A DNA stretch of 64,000 nt, from NCBI RefSeq assembly GCF_003781945.1, contig NZ_RJJW01000013.1:1-64000 (forward strand), read 5' to 3'. This stretch comes from Halorubrum sp. CSM-61. GTDB lineage: Archaea > Halobacteriota > Halobacteria > Halobacteriales > Haloferacaceae. A program made the translations under genes and the position numbers. The notes below the pieces were generated by a model, which ran no database searches, was not told where the DNA came from, and saw only the letters and a program-made list of their open reading frames with translations. How positions within the stretch are numbered: the first letter of the stretch is position 1; each line of letters opens with the position of its first letter. Positions 18,891 through 27,840 of this stretch are shown one piece after another.

Positions 18891-19901
18891 ATGCCATCAC
18901 GGTCAGATCCGGTCGAGTCGCGCGCCGACGACGACCGCGACCTCTACGACATCGCCACGTGGGAGGAGCGCACCTCCCTCGACGGGCTCTCGGTCGCGTT
19001 ACACTGGCTCATCACCCGGTCGGCGAAGGCGTTCGTCGTCTTCGTCGCGCTCCTCGGGCTCCTCGCGATCCTCGGCTCCTTCGGGCTGGGGCTCGTCTTC
19101 GACCCGGCGGTCGCGATGCTCGTCGGGCTCTCCGCGGTCCCGGCGCTCGGGCTCGCCGCGTACGTGTACGTCTCCGACGTGACCACCGGGGAACCGCTCT
19201 CGCTGCTCGTGGCGACGTTCCTGCTGTCGATCCTGACCGCGACGTTCGCGGCGGTCCTCAACGACCTCGCGCAGCCGTACTTCCGGCCGCTGGGGTTCCC
19301 CGGGCTCGTCCTCTTCTTCTTCGTGATCGTCGGTCCGGTCGAGGAGACGGTGAAGCTGCTCGCGGTCCGGCTGTACGCGTACACCGACGACCGGTTCGAC
19401 GCGGTGATCGACGGCGCGGTGTACGGCGCCATCGCCGGGCTCGGGTTCGCCGTCATCGAGAACCTGGTGTACATCGCGCAGACCGTCGATCTGGGGGAAC
19501 TGTCGCTCGGTCTCGCCACGCTCGGCGCCGGCGACGGGATCGCCGCGCTGCGCGCGCTCGCCGGCCCGGGACACGTCATCTACTCCGCGTTCGCGGGGTA
19601 CTACCTCGGGCTCGCCAAGTTCAACCCCGAGAACCGCGGGCCGATCGTCGTGAAGGGGCTCGTCATCGCCGCCGTGATCCACGCGCTGTACAACTCGCTC
19701 GTGGGGCCGGTGACGACGGTGCTCTCGCTGGCGACCGGGCTCCCGCAGCTCGTCTCCCTGTTCGTCTTCGTGATCGTATTCCAGGGCGCGTTCGGGTACG
19801 TCCTCTTGCGGAAGCTCCGCCGGTACCGGGACGCGTACCTCGAGACGCGGGACGCGGTCGATCCGGACGTCCAGCCCGAGATGACCGAGTTCGAAGATTG
19901 A
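18891..19901 (+). CDS. PrsW-type intramembrane metalloprotease
   Basis: The 336-residue membrane protein has about eight hydrophobic segments and the PrsW signature: EE in GPVEETVKLLAVRLYAY (Glu151-152), a conserved Glu in GLGFAVIENLVY (Glu190), His in GPGHVIYSAFAGYYLG and a C-terminal AVIHALYNS. Bacterial PrsW cleaves anti-sigma factors; archaeal substrates are unknown. The ATG at 18891 follows a TATA-like GGCTTAAGT about 27 nt upstream. Confidence 0.9.
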   Translation: MPSRSDPVESRADDDRDLYDIATWEERTSLDGLSVALHWLITRSAKAFVVFVALLGLLAILGSFGLGLVFDPAVAMLVGLSAVPALGLAAYVYVSDVTTGEPLSLLVATFLLSILTATFAAVLNDLAQPYFRPLGFPGLVLFFFVIVGPVEETVKLLAVRLYAYTDDRFDAVIDGAVYGAIAGLGFAVIENLVYIAQTVDLGELSLGLATLGAGDGIAALRALAGPGHVIYSAFAGYYLGLAKFNPENRGPIVVKGLVIAAVIHALYNSLVGPVTTVLSLATGLPQLVSLFVFVIVFQGAFGYVLLRKLRRYRDAYLETRDAVDPDVQPEMTEFED

Positions 19902-19958
19902 CCGGGCCCGTCGCTGGGGCGGCGTTCCGCTCGTCCTCGTCCCGGCGGCGACTCGACC

Positions 19959-20939
19959 TCACCCCGGCGGGGACTCCACCCGGGACCGGTCGCCCGTGCC
20001 CCCGGTGAGCGCGCTCGCGAGCGCCCCCTTCACCACCACCTCGTCGCCGAGCTCGGTGATCCGCACCTCGGGGACGTTGATGAACACCATCTCGGCGAGC
20101 TTCTCGCGGATCGGGTCGAGCACCCGCTCGGGGTTGTTGAGCGCGACCGCGCCGCCGACGCTCACGACCAGCGGGGCGTACGCGTGGATGACGTTGGCGA
20201 CCCCCATCGCGTTCCAGTGGGCGACCTGCTCGATCACGTGGTCGGCGAAGGTGTCCTCGCCGGCCGCCTCGAACACGTCGATCGCGGAGAAGTCGGGGTC
20301 CTCGATCGGAAGCGAGGTCTCGATAGGGTCCTCCTCGTGGAGCTCGCGCGCGTACTTCGGGATGTTGTTGCCCGAGCAGTACCCCTCCCAGTGGCCGTCG
20401 AGCCCGCACCCGCAGGTCATGAAGCCGTGCGGGTCGACCGTCATGTGACCGACCTCGCCCGCGTTGCCGTCCCACCCCGAGAGCACGTTGCCGTCGACGG
20501 CGACGCCGGCGCCGATCCCCGAGGAGATGGTGAGGTACACCATGTCGTCGGGGTTGCGCTCGGAGTGGAACCGCTCGCCGATGACGCCGGCGATGGTGTC
20601 GTTGTGGAGGTGGACCTCGTCGGTGTCTAAGAGCTGCGAGACCGGTCCGACGAGGGGGATCCGCTCGACGGTGTCCGGGAGGTTCGCCGGTCCCTGCACG
20701 ACGCCGGCGGCCAGATCGAGGGGCCCGATCGAGCCGATCCCGGCCGCGACGACCGCGGTCGGGTCGATACCGGCGTCGTCGCACGCGCCGCGGACCACGC
20801 CGAGGACGGCCTCGGTGACCGCGATCCCGTTCGGCCCGCGCGGGGTCCCTCGCGAGTCGGATCCGAGGACCGTCGCGGTCTCGTCGCCGACGACCGCTCG
20901 GACGTTGGTCGCGCCGAGGTCGACGCCCACGTAGTACAT
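19959..20939 (-). CDS. ROK family sugar kinase (glucokinase-like)
   Basis: The 326-residue kinase has the ATP-binding DLGATNVR near the N-terminus and a catalytic Asp in VHLHNDTIAGVIGE. The ROK zinc signature follows (GEVGHMTVDPHGFMTCGCGLDGHWEGYCSG, with His and CGCG/C). The C-terminal VSVGGAVALNNPE is also typical. It should phosphorylate glucose or a related hexose. Start MYYVGVDLG at 20939; the longer frame adds 17 residues not typical of the family. Confidence 0.9.
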   Translation of the reverse strand: MYYVGVDLGATNVRAVVGDETATVLGSDSRGTPRGPNGIAVTEAVLGVVRGACDDAGIDPTAVVAAGIGSIGPLDLAAGVVQGPANLPDTVERIPLVGPVSQLLDTDEVHLHNDTIAGVIGERFHSERNPDDMVYLTISSGIGAGVAVDGNVLSGWDGNAGEVGHMTVDPHGFMTCGCGLDGHWEGYCSGNNIPKYARELHEEDPIETSLPIEDPDFSAIDVFEAAGEDTFADHVIEQVAHWNAMGVANVIHAYAPLVVSVGGAVALNNPERVLDPIREKLAEMVFINVPEVRITELGDEVVVKGALASALTGGTGDRSRVESPPG

Positions 20940-21061
20940 CGGATAAAACAGCGAACCGATATCACTTAAGCGGGACGCTTCAGGGGACACGCGCCGGTGC
21001 GTGTCGCCCTTTATTCCGTGTATATTCGGCGCCTAACGGCCGTAAAACGCGGACTGAGAGA

Positions 21062-21517
21062 TTACGATGCCGAGCGCACGAACGTCACCGGACACGGCGA
21101 CGAGAGGATGACCTCCTGCGCGACGCTCCCGAAGACGGCCTTCCCGGTCGGCGACCGACGGCGTCCGCCGACGACGACGCGGTCGGCGTCGACCGCCGCC
21201 GCCGCCTCGACGACCTCGTCGGCGTGGTCGCCGACGGCGCCGCGGACCGAGTGCGACACGCCGGCCTCGGTGAGCGCCTTCGAGAGCGCCCGCGTGGTCG
21301 TGTGTCGCTCGGCGACGGCGTCGGGGGTCGACCCCTCGCTCGATCCGTCGACGCCCAGCCGCGACCTGACCTCGTCGAACTCCTCGTCGGTGAACACGTG
21401 GGTCAACACGATCTCGGCGCCGGCGGGCTCGGCCATCGCGATAGCCTCCTCGGCGAGCTGTTCGGCCTCTTCCTCGTCTTCCGTTCCGACCGCTAGCATG
21501 ACTGTCTCGATGCTCAT
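21062..21517 (-). CDS. Universal stress protein (UspA family)
   Basis: The 151-residue UspA-fold protein starts MSIETVMLAVGTEDEEEAEQLAEEAI and has the ATP-binding tail VVVGGRRRSPTGKAVFGSVAQEVI (GxxG-9x-GS pattern), ending PCPVTFVR. It stands alone, with AT-rich sequence upstream (about 21545-21580) as probable promoter. Confidence 0.92.
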   Translation of the reverse strand: MSIETVMLAVGTEDEEEAEQLAEEAIAMAEPAGAEIVLTHVFTDEEFDEVRSRLGVDGSSEGSTPDAVAERHTTTRALSKALTEAGVSHSVRGAVGDHADEVVEAAAAVDADRVVVGGRRRSPTGKAVFGSVAQEVILSSPCPVTFVRSAS

Positions 21518-21680
21518 ACTTCCCCTTCGTCCCCCGATGGCTTAAAGTCACCGAAGATTAACTCAATATCGAATAAACTTTTACACCGATCGATCCTGAC
21601 AGTCATCGGATCGATGGTACCGCCGCTGGCGACACGCAGAAATCGTCGAAAAGCGGAACCACAGAAGGCGAACTGACCGT

Positions 21681-22064
21681 TCAGTAGTCGGGCGCGTCGT
21701 CCTCGACTTCGCGCTTCAGCGAGTCGCGCCGGGACTTCGCGTCGCGTCCGGTCGCCTCCAGGAGGAAGTCGTTCTTGGCGTCGACCGCGTCGGCGGCGGC
21801 GTCGGCGTTCCCCTCCGCGATCACGTCCTCGGCGGGGCGCTCCTCGAAGTGGACCGCGAGCTTGTCTTTCTTGCTGCCGTACTCGGCCGCACCGGCCACG
21901 ATACGGTCGAACACGGGGTTGTCGGGGTCCTCGACGACGTACAGCTCGTGACCCTGCCACTCCTCCGTGTCGGTGACCTCGCCGAAGTACTCCTCGACGG
22001 AGCCTTTCAGGTCGGGCATGCGGTCGTCCAGATGCTCGCCGCGGCGCATCTTGTACTCCTTCAT
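21681..22064 (-). CDS. DUF5611 family protein
   Basis: The 127-residue acidic protein begins MKEYKMRRGEHLDDRMPDLKGSVEEYFGEV and ends GRDAKSRRDSLKREVEDDAPDY. This matches my recollection of the archaeal DUF5611 family, small cytosolic proteins of unknown function. ATG 22064 is the family start; the frame is open 14 codons further upstream. Confidence 0.75.
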   Translation of the reverse strand: MKEYKMRRGEHLDDRMPDLKGSVEEYFGEVTDTEEWQGHELYVVEDPDNPVFDRIVAGAAEYGSKKDKLAVHFEERPAEDVIAEGNADAAADAVDAKNDFLLEATGRDAKSRRDSLKREVEDDAPDY

Positions 22065-22190
22065 GCCGCGTTCGTTCGACAGGGGGCCGTAAACCAGTTT
22101 CGTCACGGGGTCTTCGCCCGGTTCGTCGGCGGGCGGAGATTCCGGGACGGGAGAGCGCTCGGGAGAAGAGTGTCTCGCGACGGGTCGGCG

Positions 22191-23330
22191 CTAGACCGGT
22201 CGTTCGTCGACGTACCCGCGCTTGCACTCGGGACAGATGTCGCCCGCGCGCATGGAGTTGCCGTCGGCGGCGCGGGTCATCTCGCACTCGGGGCAGTAGT
22301 ACTCCGTCGTCACGTCGGAGCCCGACGTCTCGAGGTCGGGGCTCTCGCCGCGGGTGATCCCGGCGCCCTCGTCGACCGCGCCGCCGGTCCCGGCCGCGCC
22401 GTCCGCCTCGCCCGTCGATCGCGCCGGCGCCTCGACGTACTCCGCGTCCTCGTCGTCGGTCGGCGAGTCGGCGGCCTCGGGCGTGAGCCCCCCGCCGAAC
22501 TCCACCTCGCCCGTGCCGCCCTCGCCGACCTCGGCGCTGAACCCCTCGTCCTCCCCCCCGTGTTCGGGCCACGGCGTCGCCTCGCCGTCGCCGTCCTCGG
22601 ACTCGTCCACGTCGGGCCACGCGCCGCGCTCGCGGTCGTCGTCGGGCTCGCCATCCTCGTCGAGGATCACGCCGTCGTCGGTCTCGGCGCGCTCCTCGTC
22701 GGCGGGCGCGTCGTTCGTCTCCGCCTCGGGATACGCCGCGTACTCGCCCTCGTCGCGTCCGAGGGTGTCGTCGTCGAGGTCGCTCCCGCGGTCCCCCTCG
22801 CCGCCCGCGCCCGACGGCCCGTCGTCGATCAGCTCCGCGCCGTCGCTCTCGGCGGGCGCGTCCGTCGCCGACTCGCCGGGCTTGCCCGGCTCCGCCTCCG
22901 CGGACCCGGCGTCGGCCGCGCCGTGGTCGGAGCCGTCGGCCGCGCCGTCGGCGCTCCCGATGTCGTCGTCGAGGATCACGGCGTCATCGCTGCCGACGTC
23001 GCCGTCGTCATCGACCCCGACCGCGGCCGCGGTCCCCGCGTCGGTCCCGACTTCGACGCCCTCGTCGACGCGGGTGCCGGGCGTCTCGCGCTCCGAACCG
23101 GCGTCGGGCCCCGTCGGCTCGTCGCCCGCGGCGGTGGCCTCGTCGGTCAGCTGCTCCATCGTCGTGACCTCGGTGTTCTCGCTGACCACCTGCGTCTCGC
23201 CGCAGCGAGCGCAGGTCTTCACCTCGGTGACGGTGGTGACGACCTCGTTCCCGTCCTCCTCGCGCTCGCGCTGTAGTTCGGGCTCGTTGAAGTCGTGCCC
23301 GAGCAGACACCTGAGTCCCATTATGCCCAT
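22191..23330 (-). CDS. Two-zinc-ribbon acidic protein, haloarchaeal
   Basis: The 379-residue protein starts MGIMGLRCLLGHDFNEPE. An N-terminal half-ribbon (KTCARCGETQ) and a C-terminal zinc ribbon (YYCPECEMTRAADGNSMRAGDICPECKRGYV) flank about 250 residues of Asp/Glu/Gly/Ala-rich low-complexity sequence. The ribbons suggest nucleic-acid or protein binding; the linker looks disordered. ATG 23330 or 23321 (three codons apart) could be the start. Confidence 0.75.
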   Translation of the reverse strand: MGIMGLRCLLGHDFNEPELQREREEDGNEVVTTVTEVKTCARCGETQVVSENTEVTTMEQLTDEATAAGDEPTGPDAGSERETPGTRVDEGVEVGTDAGTAAAVGVDDDGDVGSDDAVILDDDIGSADGAADGSDHGAADAGSAEAEPGKPGESATDAPAESDGAELIDDGPSGAGGEGDRGSDLDDDTLGRDEGEYAAYPEAETNDAPADEERAETDDGVILDEDGEPDDDRERGAWPDVDESEDGDGEATPWPEHGGEDEGFSAEVGEGGTGEVEFGGGLTPEAADSPTDDEDAEYVEAPARSTGEADGAAGTGGAVDEGAGITRGESPDLETSGSDVTTEYYCPECEMTRAADGNSMRAGDICPECKRGYVDERPV

Positions 23331-23530
23331 CCTGCGGTGCCGAGGGTAAAAAACGCCCCGTCCGGCGTCCGACGCCCGGCAGACGAGATTCGCGTCGGGG
23401 CGCTCCCGCTCCGGCGCCGCCCGCGAGCCGCTCGGCGTCGCGTCGTCCGACGAACCGGTCGCGACGCCGGGGACCGAGCTGCCGCCCCCGACGATTCTTT
23501 GTGATTCGGTCACGTACCTCTCGATCGTCC

Positions 23531-23845
23531 ATGCCGACCGTATCCTACCAAGGCGAAGAGATCGAGTGCGAAGAGGGGGACAATCTCCGCGACGTGCTCA
23601 AGGAGGCCGGGCTCTCGGTGTACAACGGCCGGGCCGAGCAGCTCAACTGCCGCGGAATGGGGTCGTGCGGTACCTGCGCCGTGCAGGTCGAGGGCGAGGT
23701 CAGCGAGCCCGGTAAGAAGGAGAAGGCCCGCCTGTGGGCCCCGCCGCACCACCCGAGCCACGACGTGCGCCTCGCGTGTCAGGTCCGCGTCGAGGGCGAC
23801 GTCGAGGTGACGAAGGGGCGCGGGTTCTTCGGTCAGCACGTCTGA
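23531..23845 (+). CDS. 2Fe-2S ferredoxin
   Basis: The 104-residue soluble ferredoxin starts MPTVSYQGEEIECEEGDNLRDVLKEAGL. Cluster cysteines are in NCRGMGSCGTCAVQV (CX5CX2C) and RLACQVRV. It carries one electron; the redox partner is not adjacent. It is the second 2Fe-2S protein in the window, the other being membrane anchored. Confidence 0.93.
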   Translation: MPTVSYQGEEIECEEGDNLRDVLKEAGLSVYNGRAEQLNCRGMGSCGTCAVQVEGEVSEPGKKEKARLWAPPHHPSHDVRLACQVRVEGDVEVTKGRGFFGQHV

Positions 23846-24009
23846 GCGATCGCTCGTCGTCGCGGGCCGCCTCGATCGGCGGCGGCGACGCTCGGTGTCG
23901 TAATAAGAACCCGCGTCGGACGTGAATCCGGGGGCGGGCAGAAGTCTCGTTGTCGCGTGTCAGAGTCGCGTTCGGCGTCAGCCGGACCGACCCACCGTAT
24001 CGGATCGGC

Positions 24010-24204
24010 TTACTGCCGAACGACGTTGGACGCGCGCGGCCCCTTGGGCGAGGACTCGATGTCGAACTCGAGCTCCTGGCCCTCTTCGAGGTCCGGCCCT
24101 TCGACGTCTTCCATGTGGAAGAACACGTCGTCGTCAGCGTCGTCAGTCTCAATAAATCCGTAGCCGCCAGTGTCGTTGAAGAAATCAACCTTTCCGGTCG
24201 CCAT
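24010..24204 (-). CDS. cspA: Cold shock domain protein
   Basis: The 64-residue CspA-type OB-fold protein has RNP1 TGGYGFIE and RNP2 DDVFFHME. It is an RNA chaperone of the kind common in haloarchaea. Full family length; ends ASNVVRQ. Confidence 0.95.
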   Translation of the reverse strand: MATGKVDFFNDTGGYGFIETDDADDDVFFHMEDVEGPDLEEGQELEFDIESSPKGPRASNVVRQ

Positions 24205-24427
24205 TGCATCCTAACGGACGCCCCCTCGGGAGATAAGGATTGCGAGTGTACAGTTACCACGGGTGTCGCCGGACGTTTGTCGTCGAAATGTGTGGTTACC
24301 GAGACTATCGGTGGCCGTACATTCGCCTCCGGCTCGTCACGACGACCGACCTGTCGGTTCCTTCGAGTTCGAGAGCGCGACCGCCACCGGGGAGACGTTT
24401 ATCTTCGGCCACCGCGATCGATCCGCC

Positions 24428-24535
24428 GTGTTCCGGTCGCTCCGCGAGAACGGGCCGGCGCTGCTCGTGCCGGCGGCGTGGCTCGTCGCCGCCGGGCAGA
24501 CGGCCGGCATCCTCGACGCGACGCTGCGGTACTGA
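24428..24535 (+). CDS. Possible 35-residue membrane microprotein
   Basis: A GTG-initiated reading frame encodes MFRSLRENGPALLVPAAWLVAAGQTAGILDATLRY, a basic N-terminus followed by one hydrophobic helix. A TATA-like CGTTTATCTT lies about 27 nt before the GTG, so a leaderless transcript is plausible. I cannot confirm homology; a longer ATG frame from 24263 exists but its N-terminal part looks random. Confidence 0.35.
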   Translation: MFRSLRENGPALLVPAAWLVAAGQTAGILDATLRY

Positions 24536-24610
24536 GGCCTCGGTGTCGTGATCGAGTATGTTGCATGCGATCGCCACACAATACCTAAGCCTCCGGCCCG
24601 TAGGATCCGC

Positions 24611-24946
24611 ATGATCGACCTCGGGCCGGTCTACCTCGCGGTCGCGGGAGCGCTGCTGCTCGTCGCGCTGGGGTTGGGGTTCCGCGTGCTCCGCGGAATC
24701 GTCCGCGACGGGCGTGACCGGCAGCGCCGTCGGCGGGCCGGGGAGATAGAGAAGTACACGGAAGACGAGGAGTTCGGAGGAGAACCGCCGGCGGACTCCA
24801 GGGACGATCGCGGGGAGGAACGGGAGCGGGGCGAATCGGACGGCTCGAACGATCCGGCCGCGACGTGCCCTCACTGCGGGGCGGACAACGAGCCGGGCTT
24901 CAGCTACTGCCGCCGATGCGCGGCGCCGCTCCCTCCCGGCGCCTAG
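24611..24946 (+). CDS. Membrane-anchored zinc-ribbon protein
   Basis: The 111-residue protein has one N-terminal TM helix (VYLAVAGALLLVALGLGFRVL), a basic then acidic linker, and a C-terminal zinc ribbon ATCPHCGADNEPGFSYCRRCAAPLP. This topology places the ribbon in the cytoplasm. Its end is convergent with, and overlaps by a few nt, the cooC gene. Function unknown. Confidence 0.75.
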   Translation: MIDLGPVYLAVAGALLLVALGLGFRVLRGIVRDGRDRQRRRRAGEIEKYTEDEEFGGEPPADSRDDRGEERERGESDGSNDPAATCPHCGADNEPGFSYCRRCAAPLPPGA

Positions 24947-25887
24947 TTCGCGGGTTTCGCCCCTCCCTCAGCCTCGTCGTGGTCGCCCGATGTCGTCCGA
25001 AACGCGCCGACGACCTCGGTGGCGGCGTCACGTAGGCGCGCGCTCGCTCGAACCGGGGAGTCGCCGCCGAGTCCGGCGGCCGCGATCTCCTCGTCGTACG
25101 GTAGCGTCGCGATCACCGGTACGTCGAGCTTGTCGGCGACCGTCTCGGCGTTCCCTCGCGTCTTGTTGACGACCGCTCTGACCGTGTCGACGCCGAGATC
25201 GGCCGCGAGTTCCGTGATGCGCTCGGCCGTGTCGATCGAGGTTCGAGACGGTTCGACGACGACGACGAACGCGTCCACCGCCTCGGCGGTACCGCGCCCG
25301 AGATGTTCGATCCCGGCGGGCATGTCCATCACCACGTACTCTTCGGCGAGCGCACTCGACACGAGCGATCGCACGAAACTGTTCTCGGGACACATGCAAC
25401 CGGTGTTCCCCGCGGCCGGCGCTCCGATCGTCAGCAGCCGCCCTTCCGGTCCGAACTCCGCCGAGTGCGTCTCCAGTACGTCTTTCACGTCCGGTGTCAG
25501 CCGAATGAGACCACCACCGGTTCCCGCCCGATCCTCGATGAGATCGCGTTCGTCCGTCACCGGACTCGGCTCCTCGACGCCCAGCGATGTCGCGAGGTTC
25601 ATGTCCGGGTCGGCGTCGATGGCCGTGGTTTCGTGCCCGTTAGCCAGCCGTTGGGCGACTGCGGCCGCCACCGTCGATTTTCCGACGCCGCCTTTCCCCG
25701 TGATCGCGATCCGAACCGTTCCGTCCGTGTCGACGGTCGCATCCGGCTCGGTGACTCGGCCGTCATGGTCTTTTCGGTGGTCGTGACCGTGAGTATGCTC
25801 GTGGTCTTCTCGGTGGTCCTGACCGTGGCTACCGTTCGATCCGTCGTGGCTGTTCCCGTCTCCGTGGCGTCCGCACGCGTCGCACAT
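24943..25887 (-). CDS. cooC: CooC-type ATPase (Ni insertion into CO dehydrogenase) with His-rich N-terminus
   Basis: The 314-residue P-loop ATPase has the deviant Walker A GKGGVGKST (about residue 64), the metal-binding GCMCPEN motif diagnostic for CooC, and VVMDMPAGIEHLGRGT. Residues 1-45 hold roughly ten histidines and two cysteines (MCDACGRHGDG, DHEHTHGHDHRKDH), resembling the nickel-storing tail of CooJ or HypB. Such a domain fused to CooC would combine nickel storage and insertion; the fusion role is inference. It starts 6 nt after the cooS stop. Confidence 0.9.
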   Translation of the reverse strand: MCDACGRHGDGNSHDGSNGSHGQDHREDHEHTHGHDHRKDHDGRVTEPDATVDTDGTVRIAITGKGGVGKSTVAAAVAQRLANGHETTAIDADPDMNLATSLGVEEPSPVTDERDLIEDRAGTGGGLIRLTPDVKDVLETHSAEFGPEGRLLTIGAPAAGNTGCMCPENSFVRSLVSSALAEEYVVMDMPAGIEHLGRGTAEAVDAFVVVVEPSRTSIDTAERITELAADLGVDTVRAVVNKTRGNAETVADKLDVPVIATLPYDEEIAAAGLGGDSPVRASARLRDAATEVVGAFRTTSGDHDEAEGGAKPAN

Positions 25888-25893
25888 GGCGGA

Positions 25894-27774
25894 TCAGGCC
25901 TCCTCGAACAGGGCCGTCCGGCGGTCGTCGAGCGCGCTCGCGATAGCGTCGGCGGCCGCCTTCGGGTCCTCCTCTTGGATCGCGAACCCTCCGGTGATGT
26001 CTTTTAAATCCTCGGTCATGATCCGCGTGACTTCCTCGCTGTGGTCCATGTGGAGCGTGGGTGCGGTGTGCAGCGGTAACCCCAGCGCGAGCGCCCACGT
26101 GCCGATGCTGACCGCCTTTTCGGCGATAAGCTCTGGAGCGCTCGCGACGACCGGGAGTTCCCGGGTCGGCACTCCGGCGTCTTCCGAGATCGCGCGGACG
26201 ACGTTCCCGATCCGGGAGTTGTCGACGCACGATCCCATGTGCCAGACCGGCGGCAGCGGTCCGTCGAGTCCGGCCGCTTCGCCAAGGTCGTTCAGGACCG
26301 CCGCCAGTCCGTCGCCCGCGAGTTCGTCGGTCATCGCCGGATCGAGATACCCGTTCTGGGCCGTAATGTGGCCGATACAACCGGTCACCACCGGAAGCAC
26401 GTTCTCGGCGAGCAGCTCCTCGATCAGGATCTCGGTCATGTCCGCGGTGCGCATCTTGGGGTTCGGACAACCGACGATCCCCACGATTCCGTTGAGGTCA
26501 CCGGCCTCCATCGCGTCGACGAGCGGGCGCGACGGGTTCTCGGGATTCGCCGACTCGAGCACGTTCAACACGAAATCGTCCGAGACCCCGACCATCGCGT
26601 CCGTCGTCCGGTCCGGAATCTCGACGGTGTAGTCCTGTCGGCTGTGGCGGTCGCCGAACGCCGCGATGCCCCGACGGACGATCTCCTCTGCGTCCTCCGC
26701 CGCGGTCTCCGGATCGAAGGAGACGTGTTCGGCTCCCGGGATCCGGACGTAGTCGACGGTCGTGATGAGCCGCGTGTGATGACACTCGACGACGTCGCCG
26801 ATCCCCGGCCAGATACACTGGATGTCCGCGACCATCGCGTCGAGCGCCCCCGTCGTGACCGCGAGTTCCGCCTGACTGCTGTGGGCGGCCAACGGTACCT
26901 TCTGTCGCTCGGCCAGCTCGTTGCCCGTACAGCAGATCCCCACGATGTTGATCCCGTCTGCGCCGGCCTCGATCGCCTCGTCTTCAAGCTCGTTCGCGTG
27001 CTTGACCACCATCTCGCTGAGGACCGGTGAGTGGCCGTGGACGGCGATGTTGACGGCGTCCTCTCTCAACGTCCCGAGGTCGGCCTCCGTCTGGACCGGC
27101 TGTGGCGTTCCGAACACGACGTCCTGCAGGTCGGTTCCCATCGTCAGCCCGGCGTATCCGTCGGTGAGACCCGCCTCGACCGCACCGGTCAAGAGGTGTT
27201 TCGGGTCCGCGTCGTTCCCCTGTGTCGTCCGATGCATGGCCCGCGCGACCTCCTTGTCCGCGCTCGGGAGCGGCTCGATCCCCTGCTTGGCGAGGTACTC
27301 GCGCTGCTCGTCCGGCATCCGGTCGAGCCAATTCAGCGTCTCTCCACCCTCCTGAAAGTCCTCGATCGCCGCCTCGGCGACCTGCTCGGCGACCGCGCTG
27401 ACGTCCCCCTCCGCGTCGAGACCGAGATCCGCCGCGATCGTCCGAAGCTTCTCGGGGTCGGCGATGTCGTACGCCGACAGCTCGCCGTCGGCGATCTCCG
27501 CGAGTACCGTCGCGATCTCTCGGGCGTGATCCGCGTGGCTCGCCGCCCCGGACGCGATCTCCCGGTAGACGTTCCGTGCCGCTACGGTCCCCGGCGTCGC
27601 TCCGCAGACGCCGCGCTCCATGCCGTGTGCCCCGTCGCTGACGCGGCACGGGCCCATATAACAGATGCGACAACAGCTCCCACCGACGCCGAACGGGCAC
27701 TGCGGCTGGCTCTCTTCGAGGCGCTCCTCGGGCAGTTCTGGTGTCGTCGGTTCGTCGTCTTCGGATGTGGCCAT
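25894..27774 (-). CDS. cooS: Anaerobic (Ni-Fe-S) carbon monoxide dehydrogenase catalytic subunit
   Basis: The 626-residue CooS carries B/D-cluster cysteines in QCPFGVGGSCCRICYMGPCR and MERGVCGATPG. C-cluster residues are seen in VHGHSPVLSE (His), GICCTGNE, GIVGCPNPKM, VTGCIGHITAQNG and MGSCVDNSRIG. All usual ligand motifs look intact. It catalyses CO/CO2 interconversion; no CooF, hydrogenase or acetyl-CoA synthase genes are visible in the window, so the electron route is unknown. ATG 27774 is preferred to an upstream in-frame start. The operon order is microprotein - cooS - cooC. Confidence 0.95.
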   Translation of the reverse strand: MATSEDDEPTTPELPEERLEESQPQCPFGVGGSCCRICYMGPCRVSDGAHGMERGVCGATPGTVAARNVYREIASGAASHADHAREIATVLAEIADGELSAYDIADPEKLRTIAADLGLDAEGDVSAVAEQVAEAAIEDFQEGGETLNWLDRMPDEQREYLAKQGIEPLPSADKEVARAMHRTTQGNDADPKHLLTGAVEAGLTDGYAGLTMGTDLQDVVFGTPQPVQTEADLGTLREDAVNIAVHGHSPVLSEMVVKHANELEDEAIEAGADGINIVGICCTGNELAERQKVPLAAHSSQAELAVTTGALDAMVADIQCIWPGIGDVVECHHTRLITTVDYVRIPGAEHVSFDPETAAEDAEEIVRRGIAAFGDRHSRQDYTVEIPDRTTDAMVGVSDDFVLNVLESANPENPSRPLVDAMEAGDLNGIVGIVGCPNPKMRTADMTEILIEELLAENVLPVVTGCIGHITAQNGYLDPAMTDELAGDGLAAVLNDLGEAAGLDGPLPPVWHMGSCVDNSRIGNVVRAISEDAGVPTRELPVVASAPELIAEKAVSIGTWALALGLPLHTAPTLHMDHSEEVTRIMTEDLKDITGGFAIQEEDPKAAADAIASALDDRRTALFEEA

Positions 27775-27840
27775 CGTTGTGGTGTGTAACACGTCGTTCG
27801 AGGCCAATACTCCCGCGCGCGACCGCTCGCCGCTCCGCGG

